From the NCBI RefSeq assembly GCF_017357225.1, contig NZ_CP071604.1:2855001-2919000 (forward strand): a DNA stretch of 64,000 nt, in the 5' to 3' direction. Origin of the DNA: Rhizobium binae (lineage in GTDB: Bacteria > Pseudomonadota > Alphaproteobacteria > Rhizobiales > Rhizobiaceae). Every line of letters starts with the position of its first letter. Positions within the stretch are counted from its first letter, which is position 1. The translations under genes were made by a program, and so were the position numbers. Positions 32,703-39,907 of this stretch are shown here, one piece after another. The notes beneath the pieces are model-generated. The model had not been told where the DNA came from. It made no database searches and saw only the letters and a program-made list of their open reading frames with translations.

Positions 32703-34672
32703 TGCGGGCGCGGGACAAGGCTCGGCACGCCAGGCAGATCAGGAGCCGTCATCTGAGGCTGCTGGTGCTGTCGCTGACCACGCTGATCGCCATCTCGCTC
32801 CTGTCGCGCCTGCCCGCCTGGCTACTGCTGGAGTTCAGAAGCTTCGACTATCTTTCGACCGTCGACGATCCCCGTCCGCCACCCGGCGGACCCGTCATAG
32901 TGGCGATCGACGAACCCTCGCTCGCCGATATCAATGCGCAATGGCCCTGGCCACGCAGCCTTCATGCCGAGCTCATCAGCCAGTTGCGCGCCGCCGGCGC
33001 CCGCGTCATCGGCCTCGACATCATCATGGCCGAGCCCTCGAATCCGGATAATGACGCGGCGATCACCAGGGCCGTCGGCCCCGATGTCGTGTTGGCCGGC
33101 GACGAGACGCTGATCGAGACGCCGCAGGCCTCGCAATTGATCCGCGCGACACCGCTGCCGCAGCTGACGGAAGCAGGCGCCGTCACCGGCATCGCCTCGA
33201 TCGATCTCAGCGGCGACGGCATCTTCCGGCGCATTCCAGGCTATGAGGATGGCTTTGCCGCCATGGTGGCAAAGGCCTCTGGCGTGGCGCCCGAAGCGCT
33301 GCCGGCCGGCCGGCTGATCCAATCCTTCGGGCCGGCCCGCAGTTATCCCACGGTTTCCTATTACCAGGCGCTCGACCCGACGAACCTGCTGCCGCCGAAT
33401 TATTTCAAAGACCGTGTGGTGCTCGTCGGCTTGAGCTTGCAGAATGCACCCGCCATCGACAAGGGCGGCGTCGATGCTTTCGGCACACCTTATACCGTCC
33501 ACACCGGCAAGCTCGTCTCCGGCGTCGAAATCCAGGCAACGATCTACGACAATATCCGCGGCGGCCTGTCGATCGCCGAAGCCCGGCTGCCGACAGTTGC
33601 CGCCTGTATCCTGATATCGGTGCTGCTGGCCGCCGCCACCGTCTGGCGCTCGACGGGATGGCTGACAGTCGTGAACAGTGTGGCGGCCCTCCTCGCCTTC
33701 GCGGCCGTCAGCGCCGCCGGCATCCGGCTTGCCCATGTCTTCGTCTCGCCGCTCGGCCCGACGGTCGCCTATATCTCCGTCGTCTTCGGCCAGGCCGCCT
33801 TCGATTTTGCCGAGGAGCGACGCAACAAGCGCCAGATCACCCGGGCCTTCGCCCAATATATCTCGCCCGATCTCGTCAAGCGGCTGTCGAACGATCCCTC
33901 GCAGCTGAAGCTCGGCGGCGAGCGGCGCACGCTCTCGGTGCTGTTCTCCGACGTGCGGGGCTTCACCACCATCGCCGAGACGCTGAAGGACGATCCGGAG
34001 CAGTTGACCGGCCTGATCAACCGGCTGCTGACGCCACTCTCCGACGTGGTGATGGATCACGGCGGCACGATCGACAAATATATGGGCGACTGCATCATGG
34101 CCTTCTGGAATGCGCCGCTCGACGATCCTGACCATGCGCTTCACGCCGTCCGCGCTTCGCTCGCCATGCAGGCGGCCATATCGCGGCTGAATGCCCAGCT
34201 GGAACGGGAGGCGGCGGAACTCGGCCGCAAGCCGCACGTCCTGAAGATGGGCGTCGGCATCAACACCGGCGAATGCATCGTCGGCAACATGGGCTCGACC
34301 CGCCGCTTCGACTATTCCTGCCTCGGCGACAGCGTCAACCTCGCCTCCCGCCTCGAAGGCGCCTCGAAGAATTATGGCGTCGCCTTGCTGCTCGGCGAAG
34401 AAACCGCAAGGCTTGTTGCCGCCGACTACACCGTCGTCGAACTCGACCGCATCATCGTCAAGGGCCGCACCGTCCCCTCGCCCGTCTTTACCGTCGTGCA
34501 TAAGGCCGACGCCGCAGCGCTTGCCGCCCATCAAGCCTTCATCGAGACGAAATATGCCGGGACGCTGGCGCCATCCGATGCCGTTTTTGACAGACTGACG
34601 GCCTTTATTCCTGAGCTTGCGGCCTATTACATCATCGTGCGGGATGCCTTGACCGCCGACGGTAAGGAATGA
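32702..34672 (+). CDS. CHASE2-domain adenylate/guanylate cyclase
   Basis: A 656-residue membrane cyclase. One N-terminal helix (about 18-42), a periplasmic CHASE2 sensor of about 270 residues (IDEPSLADINAQWPWPR, DVVLAGDETL, GVEIQATIYDNI), three helices (about 300-380), and a class III domain (about 420-600) with metal Asp in FSDVRGFTTIAE and DKYMGDCIMAFW and the NxxxR pair in DSVNLASRLEG. At the position often Thr in adenylyl cyclases (DYTVxG) this has Ser (DYSCLG). cAMP is the likely product. It is translated from a TGATG overlap with the FecR-TPR-barrel gene. Confidence 0.92.
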   Translation: MRARDKARHARQIRSRHLRLLVLSLTTLIAISLLSRLPAWLLLEFRSFDYLSTVDDPRPPPGGPVIVAIDEPSLADINAQWPWPRSLHAELISQLRAAGARVIGLDIIMAEPSNPDNDAAITRAVGPDVVLAGDETLIETPQASQLIRATPLPQLTEAGAVTGIASIDLSGDGIFRRIPGYEDGFAAMVAKASGVAPEALPAGRLIQSFGPARSYPTVSYYQALDPTNLLPPNYFKDRVVLVGLSLQNAPAIDKGGVDAFGTPYTVHTGKLVSGVEIQATIYDNIRGGLSIAEARLPTVAACILISVLLAAATVWRSTGWLTVVNSVAALLAFAAVSAAGIRLAHVFVSPLGPTVAYISVVFGQAAFDFAEERRNKRQITRAFAQYISPDLVKRLSNDPSQLKLGGERRTLSVLFSDVRGFTTIAETLKDDPEQLTGLINRLLTPLSDVVMDHGGTIDKYMGDCIMAFWNAPLDDPDHALHAVRASLAMQAAISRLNAQLEREAAELGRKPHVLKMGVGINTGECIVGNMGSTRRFDYSCLGDSVNLASRLEGASKNYGVALLLGEETARLVAADYTVVELDRIIVKGRTVPSPVFTVVHKADAAALAAHQAFIETKYAGTLAPSDAVFDRLTAFIPELAAYYIIVRDALTADGKE

Positions 34673-34690
34673 TGTAGCGGTGGTCACCGC

Positions 34691-35278
34691 TCAGCAATTC
34701 GACGCCCGCAGCCTAGCAATCTCAGGTCCAACCACCGCGATGAACAATCCGGAATCGCCGAGAGCCCTCGCCGAGAGCATCGCCCCATGAACCGAGGCCA
34801 TCAGCATTTGCGCCTGCTCTTCCGGCCGCTTGTCCAGCCGAAACAGGCCCTGCTCCACGCCGGCCTGCAGCACCGAGGTCAGCCATGCCGCCAGAATTCG
34901 GAAATGGGCGCGCACGCGTGAGGCGACCTCGTCGGGCAGCATCTGCATTTCGCTGGCAAGCATGGCGCAGACGCAAAAGGGCTGCGAGCCGTTCTCGATG
35001 CAGGAACGCCAATAGTCGATGTAGAAGTGCAACTGATCGGCAGGGCTTGCGGCCTCCTCGCGCAGCGACTGCAATCCCGCCTGCGCCTGCTTGGTGTAGC
35101 GGTCCACCAGCACTGCGACCAGCTCGGCCTTCGCAGGGAAATGATGGTGGATGCTGGCCTTGCGGATGCCGATCGCGTCCGAGATGTCGGCATAGCTGAA
35201 GCCGTTATAGCCGCCCGCCACGATCAGCGACTGGGCGATATCGAGGATCTTATCCGATGTCGAAGCTATTGACTTCAT
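34691..35278 (-). CDS. TetR/AcrR-family transcriptional regulator
   Basis: A 195-residue repressor type protein: N-terminal helix-turn-helix with ILDIAQSLIVAGGYNGFSYA, DISDAIGIRKASIHHHFPAK; the C-terminal ligand domain is all-helical (TetR_C-like). It is divergent from the DUF308 membrane-protein gene (137-base gap) that carries two palindromes matching a TetR operator, so autoregulation and control of the DUF308 gene are likely. Its 3' end lies 18 bases past the convergent cyclase gene. Confidence 0.92.
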   Translation of the reverse strand: MKSIASTSDKILDIAQSLIVAGGYNGFSYADISDAIGIRKASIHHHFPAKAELVAVLVDRYTKQAQAGLQSLREEAASPADQLHFYIDYWRSCIENGSQPFCVCAMLASEMQMLPDEVASRVRAHFRILAAWLTSVLQAGVEQGLFRLDKRPEEQAQMLMASVHGAMLSARALGDSGLFIAVVGPEIARLRASNC

Positions 35279-35286
35279 AGCGCCGC

Positions 35287-35300
35287 CTACCTTCTGGTAG
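35287..35300. promoter_or_regulatory. Candidate TetR operator 1
   Basis: CTACCTTCTGGTAG, an inverted repeat of CTACC and GGTAG with 4 bases between, lies just upstream of the TetR gene. The arms resemble those of the operator near the divergent DUF308 gene. Confidence 0.6.
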
Positions 35301-35381
35301 GGAGCTTGTCAAGCCTTGGCGCTTGGATATCCCCTCACAAGAAGGTGTCCGCCGATCGTATTGACACCGGCTCGCCGTCTT

Positions 35382-35397
35382 CCTACTAGTAGGTAGG
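35382..35397. promoter_or_regulatory. Candidate TetR operator 2
   Basis: CCTACTAGTAGG (35382-35393) is a perfect 12-base palindrome followed by TAGG, and lies 22 bases before the start codon of the DUF308 gene. Binding here would block that gene's expression. Confidence 0.65.
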
Positions 35398-35415
35398 CAA
35401 ACAAGGAACCTGCCC

Positions 35416-35973
35416 ATGCAAACCGAATCTTCCAACCAGCCTAACTGGCTGCGATCCTATTATTTTACCCGCGCCGCATTCTCTCTGATCTGGATTGCCG
35501 CCGCCATTCTCTCGGGCGGGCAATCCGGCCTTGCCGCCTTTCTGCTGGTGACCTATCCCCTGTGGGACGCTGCCGCCAATCTGGTCGACGCCAGGGTCAA
35601 CGGCGGCCTCAAGGCCAACCCTTCGCAGGCATTGAATGTCGTTGTCAGCACCATCACCACGCTCGCCGTCGTCATCGCCCTCGGCAAAAGCAGCCATGCC
35701 GTTCTCGCCGTCTTCGGGGCATGGGCGATCCTTTCCGGACTCTTGCAGCTCCATACCGGCGTCAGGCGCTGGCGCATCTACGGCGCCCAATGGGTGATGA
35801 TCCTCAGCGGCGCGCAATCGGCGCTCGCCGGCGCCTTCATGATCAGCCGGTCTTTCGGCGCCGCGTCGCCGACCGTTCTTGACATCGTTCCCTATGCAGG
35901 CTTTGGCGCCTTTTATTTTCTGCTTTCCTCGCTCTGGCTTGTCGCCGCAGCCTACCGCAAGGCACAGGCATAA
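35416..35973 (+). CDS. DUF308-type integral membrane protein
   Basis: A 185-residue protein with about six hydrophobic helices (SLIWIAAAILSGGQSGLAAF, VIALGKSSHAVLAVFGAWAI, FGAFYFLLSSLWLVAAAYR among them), matching DUF308/HdeD-like acid-stress proteins. Divergent from the TetR gene and probably derepressed when its inducer is present. Function unknown. An 11-bp stem follows 15 bases after the stop. Confidence 0.8.
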   Translation: MQTESSNQPNWLRSYYFTRAAFSLIWIAAAILSGGQSGLAAFLLVTYPLWDAAANLVDARVNGGLKANPSQALNVVVSTITTLAVVIALGKSSHAVLAVFGAWAILSGLLQLHTGVRRWRIYGAQWVMILSGAQSALAGAFMISRSFGAASPTVLDIVPYAGFGAFYFLLSSLWLVAAAYRKAQA

Positions 35974-35987
35974 GCGCTGCATGATAT

Positions 35988-36021
35988 GACGGCGGCAAGT
36001 TCGACCCCATTTGCCGCCGTC
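35988..36021 (+). terminator. Terminator hairpin after DUF308 gene
   Basis: GACGGCGGCAA (35988-35998) pairs perfectly with TTGCCGCCGTC (36011-36021) around a 12-nt loop; little T-tract follows. Confidence 0.6.
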
Positions 36022-36134
36022 GAAACGACGAGCTCGGACGATCGCGGTGCACGAGATTTGCGGGAGACGATCAGCTTCTTTCGCGCTATGAAGAGCCATC
36101 CTTGATCCCGCCCACAGATCCCGAGGTCACGCCC

Positions 36135-37115
36135 ATGGCATTGAACGTTCTCTTCATCGGCGGCACCGGCCAGATATCCTATCCCTGCGTCGAACGCGCC
36201 GTCGCCGCGGGCCACCATGTCAGCGTCTACAATCGCGGCTTGAGAGACGCCGCCCTGCCCGCCGGCGTCACATCGATCGTCGGCGAACTGGGGTCGAGCG
36301 CTTACGCCGATCTCGCCAAGGCCGGACATGATGTCGTCTGCCAGTTCATCGCCTTCACCCCCGATCAGATCGGCCGCGACATCGAGGTCTTCTCGGGCAA
36401 GTGCGGCCAGTACATCTTCATTTCCTCGGCTTCCGTCTATGAAAAGCCGCCGCGTCATTACGCAATCACTGAGGAGACGCCGGCGGTTAATCCCTACTGG
36501 CCCTACAGCCAGGCCAAGATCGCCTGCGAGGAACTGCTCAAGAAGTCCAGCAATCTCGCCTGGACGATCATCCGCCCTAGCCACACGGTCCGAACCGGCC
36601 TGCCGATCATGATGGGCGACAGCGACGTCATGGCAAGGCGCATGCTGGACGGCGAGCCCATCATCGTGGCCGGCGACGGCCATACGCCCTGGACGCTCAC
36701 GCGCTCGGTCGATTTCGCCGTGCCCTTCGTCGGCCTGTTCGGCAAGCAGGCGGCGCTGAAGGAGATTTTCCACATCACTTCCGACCGCGCCCATATCTGG
36801 GACGATATCCAGAAGACGATCGCCAGACTGCTGGGCGTCGAGGCGAAGATCGTCCACGTGCCGACGGATACGCTGATCAAATACAATCCGGAATGGGTCG
36901 GCCCGCTGCTCGGCGATAAAGCCTGGACCGCAATCTTCGACAATGCGAAGGTCAAGCACGTCGCCGGCGACTTCACCTGCGCCGAGAGCCTCGACGAAAT
37001 CCTGGCCGAGCCGATCATGCATCTCAAGCAGCGCCTGGCCAAAAGCCGTCCGCCGAGGAGCGAACTCGATGCGCTGATCGACAGGATTTGCGCCGAGCAA
37101 AGTGCTTTAGGCTAG
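36135..37115 (+). CDS. NAD-dependent epimerase/dehydratase-like (extended SDR) protein
   Basis: A 326-residue atypical SDR: N-terminal FIGGTGQISYPCVERAVAAG is a Rossmann dinucleotide motif, then VSVYNRG, FISSASVYEK and PYSQAKIACEELL, in which Y-x-x-x-K is kept (YSQAK). The arrangement resembles the NmrA/extended-SDR proteins with sugar or isoflavone-reductase-like roles. ATG 36135 is used; GAGG lies 8 bases ahead. Ends 4 bases past the end of the convergent methyltransferase. Substrate unknown. Confidence 0.87.
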   Translation: MALNVLFIGGTGQISYPCVERAVAAGHHVSVYNRGLRDAALPAGVTSIVGELGSSAYADLAKAGHDVVCQFIAFTPDQIGRDIEVFSGKCGQYIFISSASVYEKPPRHYAITEETPAVNPYWPYSQAKIACEELLKKSSNLAWTIIRPSHTVRTGLPIMMGDSDVMARRMLDGEPIIVAGDGHTPWTLTRSVDFAVPFVGLFGKQAALKEIFHITSDRAHIWDDIQKTIARLLGVEAKIVHVPTDTLIKYNPEWVGPLLGDKAWTAIFDNAKVKHVAGDFTCAESLDEILAEPIMHLKQRLAKSRPPRSELDALIDRICAEQSALG

Positions 37116-37924
37116 ACAACAGCCACGATCACATGCGCCTGAATCTTGGCGGCAACCGGGCCGCTGCCATGCCTAGCTGCGATCACGGATTCGGCATAGT
37201 CGGTCGCAGCCTCCAATTTCGTCGCGTCCCTCGCGGTAATCTCATTGCGAAGAAGCGTTCCTTGGCAATAGGCAACGGCCGGAATGCGCGGCGAGGATGC
37301 GCGGCTCTCTTCGGCTCTCGTTTCGATCACCACCTCGTAGAAGCCTGCGCGCTCCAGATCGGAACGGATCAACTGCTTGTCGTGGTAGCCGTGCGGCGTG
37401 CGCGCGAGGAAGCGCGGCGGGTCGTTCGGAAACATCCTGGCGAGCGCATTGGTCACATCGCCGGCAAACATATTCTCTTCGATGCGGTCCCATACGCTGA
37501 GCAGAAAACGACCGCCCGGCTTCAGCACCCGCCTTGCTTCGCGGTAGGCAGACAGCCGGTCGGGAAAGAACATTGCGCCGAACTGACAGCAGACGAGATC
37601 GAAATACGCATCGTCAAAAGGCAGCGCCAGGGCGTCTGCCTGACGCCACACCATGCGGCTATCCGGCGCCTGGCGGGACGCGGCGTAATCGAGCATCGGC
37701 TGATTGAGGTCGGTGACGACATAGCTTGCATCAGGCGACAGTCTCGGCGCCAGGGCACGGGTGACCACCCCGGTGCCCGCCGCGGTTTCCAGGACGGCCT
37801 GCGGAGAGAAGGACGCTGCCCGCTTTGCCAGATCGGCGGCATATGGATCGAAGATCAACGGCACCATATAGCGGTCGTAATTTTCGGGAACCGAGCCGGC
37901 GAACACCTTATCCGTTTCCAGCAT
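37112..37924 (-). CDS. Class I SAM-dependent methyltransferase
   Basis: A methyltransferase of about 270 residues with the SAM-binding motif VLETAAGTGVVTRALAP, motif II-like YVVTDLNQPMLDYA, ADALALPFDDAYFDLVCCQF and PGGRFLLSVWDR. Homologues tend to start at MLETDKVF, so ATG 37924 is chosen; the frame stays open to 37966. Related to the ubiquinone/menaquinone-type and small-molecule methyltransferases; the acceptor is unknown. It overlaps the convergent epimerase gene by 4 bases. Confidence 0.87.
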   Translation of the reverse strand: MLETDKVFAGSVPENYDRYMVPLIFDPYAADLAKRAASFSPQAVLETAAGTGVVTRALAPRLSPDASYVVTDLNQPMLDYAASRQAPDSRMVWRQADALALPFDDAYFDLVCCQFGAMFFPDRLSAYREARRVLKPGGRFLLSVWDRIEENMFAGDVTNALARMFPNDPPRFLARTPHGYHDKQLIRSDLERAGFYEVVIETRAEESRASSPRIPAVAYCQGTLLRNEITARDATKLEAATDYAESVIAARHGSGPVAAKIQAHVIVAVV

Positions 37925-38087
37925 TGCCATCACCATCCATCCGCTACTGGCTGTTGAGACTAGCATGGAATAGCGTGGCCGGGATCAATTTCTAGGAAAA
38001 ATATCAGTTCGCCAGAGTCAGGCCACCGTCGAGGCTACACGCCGCGAGCCTGCTCCTTGAATCCACCGACAGTCTGCGCGCGCCACT

Positions 38088-38122
38088 CGTCCTTCGAGCC
38101 CCCTCGGGGCGCCTCTGAATGA
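38088..38122. repeat. Dispersed intergenic repeat fragment
   Basis: CTCGTCCTTCGAGCCCCCTC then GGGGCGCCTC resembles the reverse complement of the copies at 5409-5452 and 5521-5560 (CCTCGTCCTTCGAGG). It lies in the intergenic space between two minus-strand genes. Confidence 0.45.
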
Positions 38123-38173
38123 TGCTCCTCGCAGGGCTTGCCTTTCATCGGGCACAGCACCCTCCATCAGCGA

Positions 38174-38926
38174 CTATTCCACACGCCGTGCCTCCAGCGG
38201 AGCCTCCAGTCTGAAGCCGTCGAAGTGACGGCCGCCATGGGAGGCAAGCACCCGGTCGGCCAGCGCCAGGAAGCGGCCGCCATCGCCCTGCGCCGCCAGG
38301 CTGAAAGCTACGTCGAATTCGGCTGCGAGCTCCGCATCGAGCTCGCGCATCAGACGCGGCGCCCATTTTCCCCGTCCGGCCCAGGCGCCGCGTCCGAGCA
38401 GAATGAGATCTGCGAGCTTCTGGTAGAGCTGCGCGGCGATGGCGGCAGTCTCCTCCGGCGGGCGCTTGCCCCTGAGATCGTCGGCAAGATCGGTCACCTG
38501 ATAGCGCAGCATGTCGTAGCTCGCCCCGGCAAGCGGTTTCGGCCCCGCCGCCAGCACCGCCGCCGCCTTTGCCTGGATGATGCCTGCGCGTCCGGTATCC
38601 GCTCCAACGATGCGACCGGTGGCGACCATGTTGACCATAATGGGGCAGCCGCCCTCGGCATCGACATGAAGATAGTGCGCCAGCGTCTCTTCGTCGTGGA
38701 TGAAGGCTTCGACCGGGAAGCCCTCATGCGTGAAGGATTCCCGCCAGGCCCTTTCCAGCGACGGAAACACGACGACGAGATCGATGTCCGAAAACGCCGT
38801 CCCTTCGCCGCGCATCAGAGAGCCGGTGGCGTAAGCGAAAGCCGCCCCGGCGTAACTGTTGGCGACGCAGCGGCGGGCGGCAGCGAGCACCTGCTCCGCA
38901 AGGTTGGTTTTTTGCAGTTCGTCCAT
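38174..38926 (-). CDS. Nucleotidyltransferase-fold protein preceded by an attenuator
   Basis: A 250-residue protein of the DNA-polymerase-beta nucleotidyltransferase fold. The motif GS-x(8)-SDIDLVVVF (TGSLMRGEGTAFSDIDLVVV, about residues 34-53) holds the two catalytic Asp. The rest is helical, as in aminoglycoside or lincosamide nucleotidyltransferases, but no specific substrate motif is seen. Start ATG 38926 has GAGGACGAG ahead; the frame continues to 39004 in sequence with no protein character. The upstream 160 bases carry a short leader peptide and mutually exclusive hairpins (see 38960-39087), suggesting control by ribosome stalling. Other roles, such as nucleotide-second-messenger or toxin-type activity, cannot be excluded. 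Confidence 0.82.
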   Translation of the reverse strand: MDELQKTNLAEQVLAAARRCVANSYAGAAFAYATGSLMRGEGTAFSDIDLVVVFPSLERAWRESFTHEGFPVEAFIHDEETLAHYLHVDAEGGCPIMVNMVATGRIVGADTGRAGIIQAKAAAVLAAGPKPLAGASYDMLRYQVTDLADDLRGKRPPEETAAIAAQLYQKLADLILLGRGAWAGRGKWAPRLMRELDAELAAEFDVAFSLAAQGDGGRFLALADRVLASHGGRHFDGFRLEAPLEARRVE

Positions 38927-38959
38927 GATCTCGTCCTCGAATGCCGGAGGCGAGCGGGC

Positions 38960-38989
38960 AAACAAAAACCCGCTCGTTTCCGGCGGGTT
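38960..38989 (-). terminator. Attenuator terminator (segments 3:4)
   Basis: AACCCGC (38989-38983), 9-nt loop, GCGGGTT (38973-38967) and TTTTTGTTT (38968-38960) on the minus strand. It lies 34 bases before the nucleotidyltransferase start codon, between leader peptide and gene. Confidence 0.8.
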
Positions 38990-39053
38990 GGGTCTCGGCA
39001 GCAATGAACGGAAATTCAGTTCACGCGTCTGCTACCCACCGCCGAGGCGGTGG
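38960..39053 (-). promoter_or_regulatory. Transcription attenuator upstream of the nucleotidyltransferase
   Basis: On the minus strand four segments are visible in order. Segment 1 CCACCGCC (39053-39046) pairs with segment 2 GGCGGTGG (39043-39036). Segment 2 extended, GGCGGTGGGT (39043-39034), can also pair with segment 3 ACCCAACCCGCC (38993-38982) with a two-base bulge. Segment 3 (AACCCGC, 38989-38983) pairs with segment 4 GCGGGTT (38973-38967), followed by TTTTTGTTT, a typical terminator. The 1:2 and 2:3 pairings exclude each other, and segment 1 lies inside the leader peptide gene. This is the classical layout for leader-peptide attenuation. Confidence 0.75.
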
Positions 39054-39087
39054 TCGTAGACGTCGAAATTGCAAATATCCTGTTCAT
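39016..39087 (-). CDS. Leader peptide of the attenuator (23 codons)
   Basis: ATG 39087 to TGA ending at 39016 encodes a 23-residue peptide starting MNRIFAISTSTTTASAV. It has no clear ribosome site. The segment IFAIST is very close to IFVIST of the ErmC leader, whose IFVI motif stalls ribosomes in the presence of macrolides. The Ser/Thr-rich stretch after it is an alternative stalling signal (Ser or Thr tRNA shortage). A ribosome stopped at the Ser codon of IFAIS would cover the start of segment 1 and favour the 2:3 antiterminator. The resemblance is by eye and from memory. Confidence 0.6.
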   Translation of the reverse strand: MNRIFAISTSTTTASAVGSRRVN

Positions 39088-39199
39088 GGCGGCGAGGATA
39101 TCGCTCGGCGGCGATAGCGTCAATCTGCCGAGAACGCTTCCCCGCCCCGCCCTTTTCCGTCTAAGATGCGCCAAAGACTCGTCAACAGGAAGGCCCGCC

Positions 39200-39895
39200 A
39201 TGCCCCATCCCGCCACCGTCATTCCGCGTCCCGCACCGGTTCTGCTGCCGGTTGAAGGCAGCGACGAACGCTTTCCGGTGCGCCGCGTCTATTGTGTCGG
39301 GCGCAATTATGCCGACCATGCGATCGAGATGGGCCATGATCCCAGCCGCGAGCCGCCCTTCTTCTTCCAGAAGAATGCCGACAACCTGCTGCCGGCAGGC
39401 AACGCGTTCCCTTATCCGCCGCTCTCGACCGACGTGCATTACGAGGTCGAATGCGTGCTGGCGCTGAAATCGGGCGGTGCCAACATCGAAGCCGCGCAAG
39501 CGCTGGACTGCATCTACGGCTATGCCGTCGGCATCGATTTCACCCGCCGTGACCTGCAGGGCGAGGCCAAGAAGCTCGGCCGCCCTTGGGAACTCGCCAA
39601 GGCCTTCGAACATTCCGCGCCCGTCTCGGCGATCGTGCCGGCGAGCCGCATCGGCCATCCCGGCGCAGGCCGGATCTGGCTGGAACAGAATGGCAAGCGT
39701 GTCCAGGACGGCGATCTCAATCAGATGATCTGGAAAGTACCGGAGATCATCGCCGAACTTTCTAAACTCTTCGTGCTGGCGCCGGGCGACGTCATCATGA
39801 CCGGCACGCCGGCCGGCGTCGGCGCAGTCGCACACGGCGACCGTATCACTTGCGGCATCGACGGCGTCGCGGCGCTGTCGGTCGAGGTCATCTGA
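39200..39895 (+). CDS. Fumarylacetoacetate hydrolase family protein
   Basis: A 231-residue FAH-superfamily enzyme. After a short N-terminal part comes YCVGRNYADHAIEMGHDPSR, FFFQKNADNLLP, the metal ligands in HYEVECVLAL (E-x-E) and GIDFTRRDLQ (Asp), and MTGTPAGVGAVAHGD. It cleaves or decarboxylates beta-diketo acids, most like the fumarylpyruvate or 2-oxo-hydrolase group. ATG 39200 has AGGAAGG ahead; frames upstream run through the opposite leader. Likely in an operon with the gamma carbonic anhydrase gene 12 bases further on. Confidence 0.9.
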   Translation: MPHPATVIPRPAPVLLPVEGSDERFPVRRVYCVGRNYADHAIEMGHDPSREPPFFFQKNADNLLPAGNAFPYPPLSTDVHYEVECVLALKSGGANIEAAQALDCIYGYAVGIDFTRRDLQGEAKKLGRPWELAKAFEHSAPVSAIVPASRIGHPGAGRIWLEQNGKRVQDGDLNQMIWKVPEIIAELSKLFVLAPGDVIMTGTPAGVGAVAHGDRITCGIDGVAALSVEVI

Positions 39896-39907
39896 CCGGA
39901 GGAAATC

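Noticed and set aside
32822-34687. 621-codon minus-strand frame over the CHASE2 cyclase
   Set aside because: Shadow of a complete cyclase; no domain seen.
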